NCBI GenBank assembly: GCA_027943335.1
Contig: BSBK01005649.1
Coordinates: 1,506,001-1,570,000 of the forward strand
DNA: 64,000 nt
DNA from: Chamaecyparis obtusa
Lineage: Eukaryota; Streptophyta; Pinopsida; Cupressales; Cupressaceae
Direction of reading: 5' to 3'
Positions 61,572-64,000 of this stretch are shown here, piece by piece. Position 1 is the stretch's first letter. The number at the start of each line of letters is the position of its first letter. The notes beneath the pieces are model-generated. The model ran no database searches. It saw only the letters and a list, made by a program, of their open reading frames with translations, and had not been told where the DNA came from. The translations under genes and the position numbers were made by a program.

Positions 61572-62243
61572 CTTCAAATATTCTTCATCAATCAATGATT
61601 CTCAACTTCACAATCTCAACAACTAGAATGATCCTTAAAATCTTCTTCATCAATCAATTATCCTTAGCTTCACAATCTCAACAATCTTTTCCATCAACCA
61701 ATACTGCCATCTTCAATAACTTGACATTAATACCACAATAGTTGACATCAATGACAACACAAAGCATATAATGCTAACAAAAAGATTATAAAAATGAAAT
61801 CTATCGACCTCTTTCTTTGGTCATGAAAGAAAATTACCATTGCAAAAACTAAAGAATTCAAATATGAACACCATTCTTTATTTTTAGAAAGACAAATGCT
61901 TCAAATGCTTCAAATCGTCTTCATTAATCAATTATCCTCGGCTTCACAATCTCAACAACTAGAATGATCCTTAAAACCTTCTTCATCAATCAATTATCCT
62001 CAACTTCACAATCTCAACAATATTTTCCATCAGCCAGTACTACCATCTTCAACAAATTGATATTAATGCCATAATAGTTGACATCAATGACAACACAAAG
62101 TGTATAATTCTAACAAAATTATTGTTAAAAATAAATCTATCAACCTCTTTCTTTGGTCGTAAAAGAAAATTACCATTGCAAAAACTAAAGCATTCAAAAA
62201 AGAACACCATTCTTTATTTTCAATTAAATAAATGCTTCTCAAG
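61572..62243. repeat. Tandem duplication, 2 x 336 bp
   Basis: 61572-61907 and 61908-62243 align throughout (cttcaaat...cttcatcaatcaatt, acaatctcaacaac, ttgacatcaatgacaacacaaag, attaccattgcaaaaac). The copies differ by scattered substitutions and a few indels. No coding sequence. Confidence 0.85.
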
Positions 62244-64000
62244 AAAAAGATCTTGAGCTACATTCTTGTAATTCAATGATAGTTGCAAATGTAAGAACTG
62301 TCGATTCCTTAGAACTTAATCTCTACCAATTGTGCTTCATGGCCAGCTATTATCTCAGACTTCTTTATTTTTATTCATAATTCTTTCCACCCACCAAAAA
62401 TGTGGTGCCCACTTTCAAGTGCCAAAAAAGAGAGAATTAAAAATATAACGAGGCTTCATACCCTTATTTCCACTTGTCATATTATGGAACTCAAAATGTT
62501 TTATTATTCGATCAATCAAGATTTAGTTATATCAAAAAAAAATTCATATTCATTCCAATGTAATTTAACTCACGATGAAACAGTTGTGAAACAAGTTTCC
62601 CCCCAAAAAGTGAAAGATGACACCCGTCAAATAGAAATGTTAAAACAGTAAAGTTGCCTTTCCATATTTTGAGCATTGGCTTCATTAGCCAATGTGGTTG
62701 TTTACAAAACCACTCACCTATACACATATTCATATATGTATATATTTTTAATTTAATTTAATAATAAATGACTACCATAAAATCTCTAGTCTTAGTTCTT
62801 ATATTAAGGATCACATTAAAGAATAAAAACCCTAATTGTTCAATTGATGATCTCGGTCTTGATGAACTCAAAACCTAAGCATAAACACTGCATCACTTAG
62901 CAATGACAACCCTAGACATGTCACTTACTCACAAGCTTCATATGACTCAAATAATAGTTCAGCCTTTTTGTTAGAATTCAAGATTGGTAAATTCCCACAA
63001 GCCCAATAATCACCTGCATGCAAATAACCTACCACATACAAGAGAAAATCCTCAAACAAGAACGTGCATGAACAATTGAAATTGAAGGAATAAATGAGAA
63101 TTGAATTAATTAGAATAAGTTATTACAATGAGATCAATCCTTAATAAAGGAGATCAAAAACCCTAATGCAAACTCTAAAGGATGCATGCATAAAATAAAA
63201 GAATTATTAAATGTCTAAAATTTCTTCCTAAATTTAGCTTTAGTGAAAATTTAAAAAAGGTGACTTAATTAATTAATCAATATGATTAAATAAATTAATT
63301 AAAATAACCTTTTTGCTCTAACACTTTCCATGTGTTTACGCCATCTTCCTAAACATACTCCCCCACCCTTCTTGTAGGTTAACAAGATACCTACATCCAC
63401 TTAGACATAAGAGTGTAGTCAGCTGAAACTTATTTCCATTTAAGCATTAATATAGAAAATCACAAATTCACTTAATTTCTTAACCAAAACATTTTTTCCA
63501 TGAAATTATTGAGCCAATTAATGACAAATCACATATTAACCATCAAAATTCAAGTGAACTATAAAACATAGTAAAATGATTTATGGAAAATAGGGATGTA
63601 ACAATATCATTGACTACAATAAATAATAAATACCAATGGTAAATTTAGAACAACATAATAAATTGGATGTACATGCCTAATGAAGCTCAAATATTAACTT
63701 TGTGTTGGTTTCTGGTGATTGATCAGACAAGTATTGTACACTTTTCATTTATCGTCAAGTGTTTTTGAGCTGACTCATCAAGCTTTTCCCTAGGTTGGCT
63801 CGTCAAGTATTTTTTAGGGTTAACTTGTTAACCGACATAAGTCTCGTTATAATGGCTAGGGTTAGGGTTTTCTCTATATGATAATTTCATAGCTTCTTAC
63901 AGCCGTATTGAGTTGCAAGGGTTTACAGATTGTAATAGGCAAAAATTACTAGATAATAAGATTGGAATCTTTATTTGGTGGATGTAGCCCAAGATTGGGT
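62244..64000. other. Unassigned AT-rich intergenic DNA
   Basis: No gene or transposon domain was recognised. Short frames at 62400-62651 and 62527-62733 overlap on opposite strands and lack recognisable content. A polypurine-type word on the minus strand (plus actcccccaccc near 63358) hints at a retroelement end but no LTR was found. Confidence 0.4.

Noticed and set aside
63855..63875. Telomere-like agggttaggg
   Set aside because: Only two imperfect units; far too short for an interstitial telomere tract.

Overview
The window looks like intergenic DNA from a seed plant with a large, repeat-rich genome (possibly a gymnosperm, but the species cannot be fixed from the sequence). It is AT-rich and almost entirely nested LTR retrotransposons of both superfamilies, with long LTRs (0.84-2.0 kb), 5-bp target-site duplications and tRNA primer-binding sites. 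No ordinary host gene, rRNA gene or functional tRNA gene was found. One reading frame is intact: the gag-protease frame at 2-3643 (minus). Every other coding stretch is broken.

Layout. (1) 1-6667, minus: 5' part of a Ty3/gypsy element, E1 (LTR 5824-6667, PBS, 2.2-kb leader, intact 1214-codon gag-protease-G-patch frame running off the window edge). It sits in an older Tat-type RT/RNase H/archaeal-type RNase H pseudogene (6668-8020). (2) 8021-11330: no recognisable gene, but several hairpins and an 80-bp inverted-repeat pair. (3) 11331-20640: a composite repeat of four modules, one of which is a ~243-bp unit present 1, 8 and 3 times. (4) 20680-27608, minus: E2, a decayed relative of E1, cut off just before RT. 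(5) 27609-32841, plus: copia element A, gag-pol pseudogene plus 3' LTR. (6) 32858-41276, plus: copia element B with both LTRs, its gag interrupted by a reverse-oriented solo LTR (34384-35871, TSD AGAAG). (7) 41277-46312: mostly featureless, with a possible decayed spliced coding remnant on the minus strand. (8) 46313-54217, minus: E4, a complete but dead Ty3/gypsy chromovirus (TSD ATCCA, chromodomain remnant). (9) 54223-56849 and 61399-61779: flanking DNA and a copia-type LTR split by E5. (10) 56855-61393, minus: E5, a non-coding LTR element with two 2.0-kb LTRs around about 530 bp; one LTR carries a tRNA-derived SINE. (11) 61572-64000: a 336-bp tandem duplication, then unassigned AT-rich DNA.

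How it fits together. The layers give a relative history: Tat fragment before E1; copia A before E2; copia B before the solo LTR; the outer copia LTR before E5; the E5 LTR before the SINE. E1 is the only candidate for recent activity. The least explained parts are the variable-copy composite repeat, the shared non-coding signals in the E1/E2 leaders, and E5 as a minimal long-LTR element.
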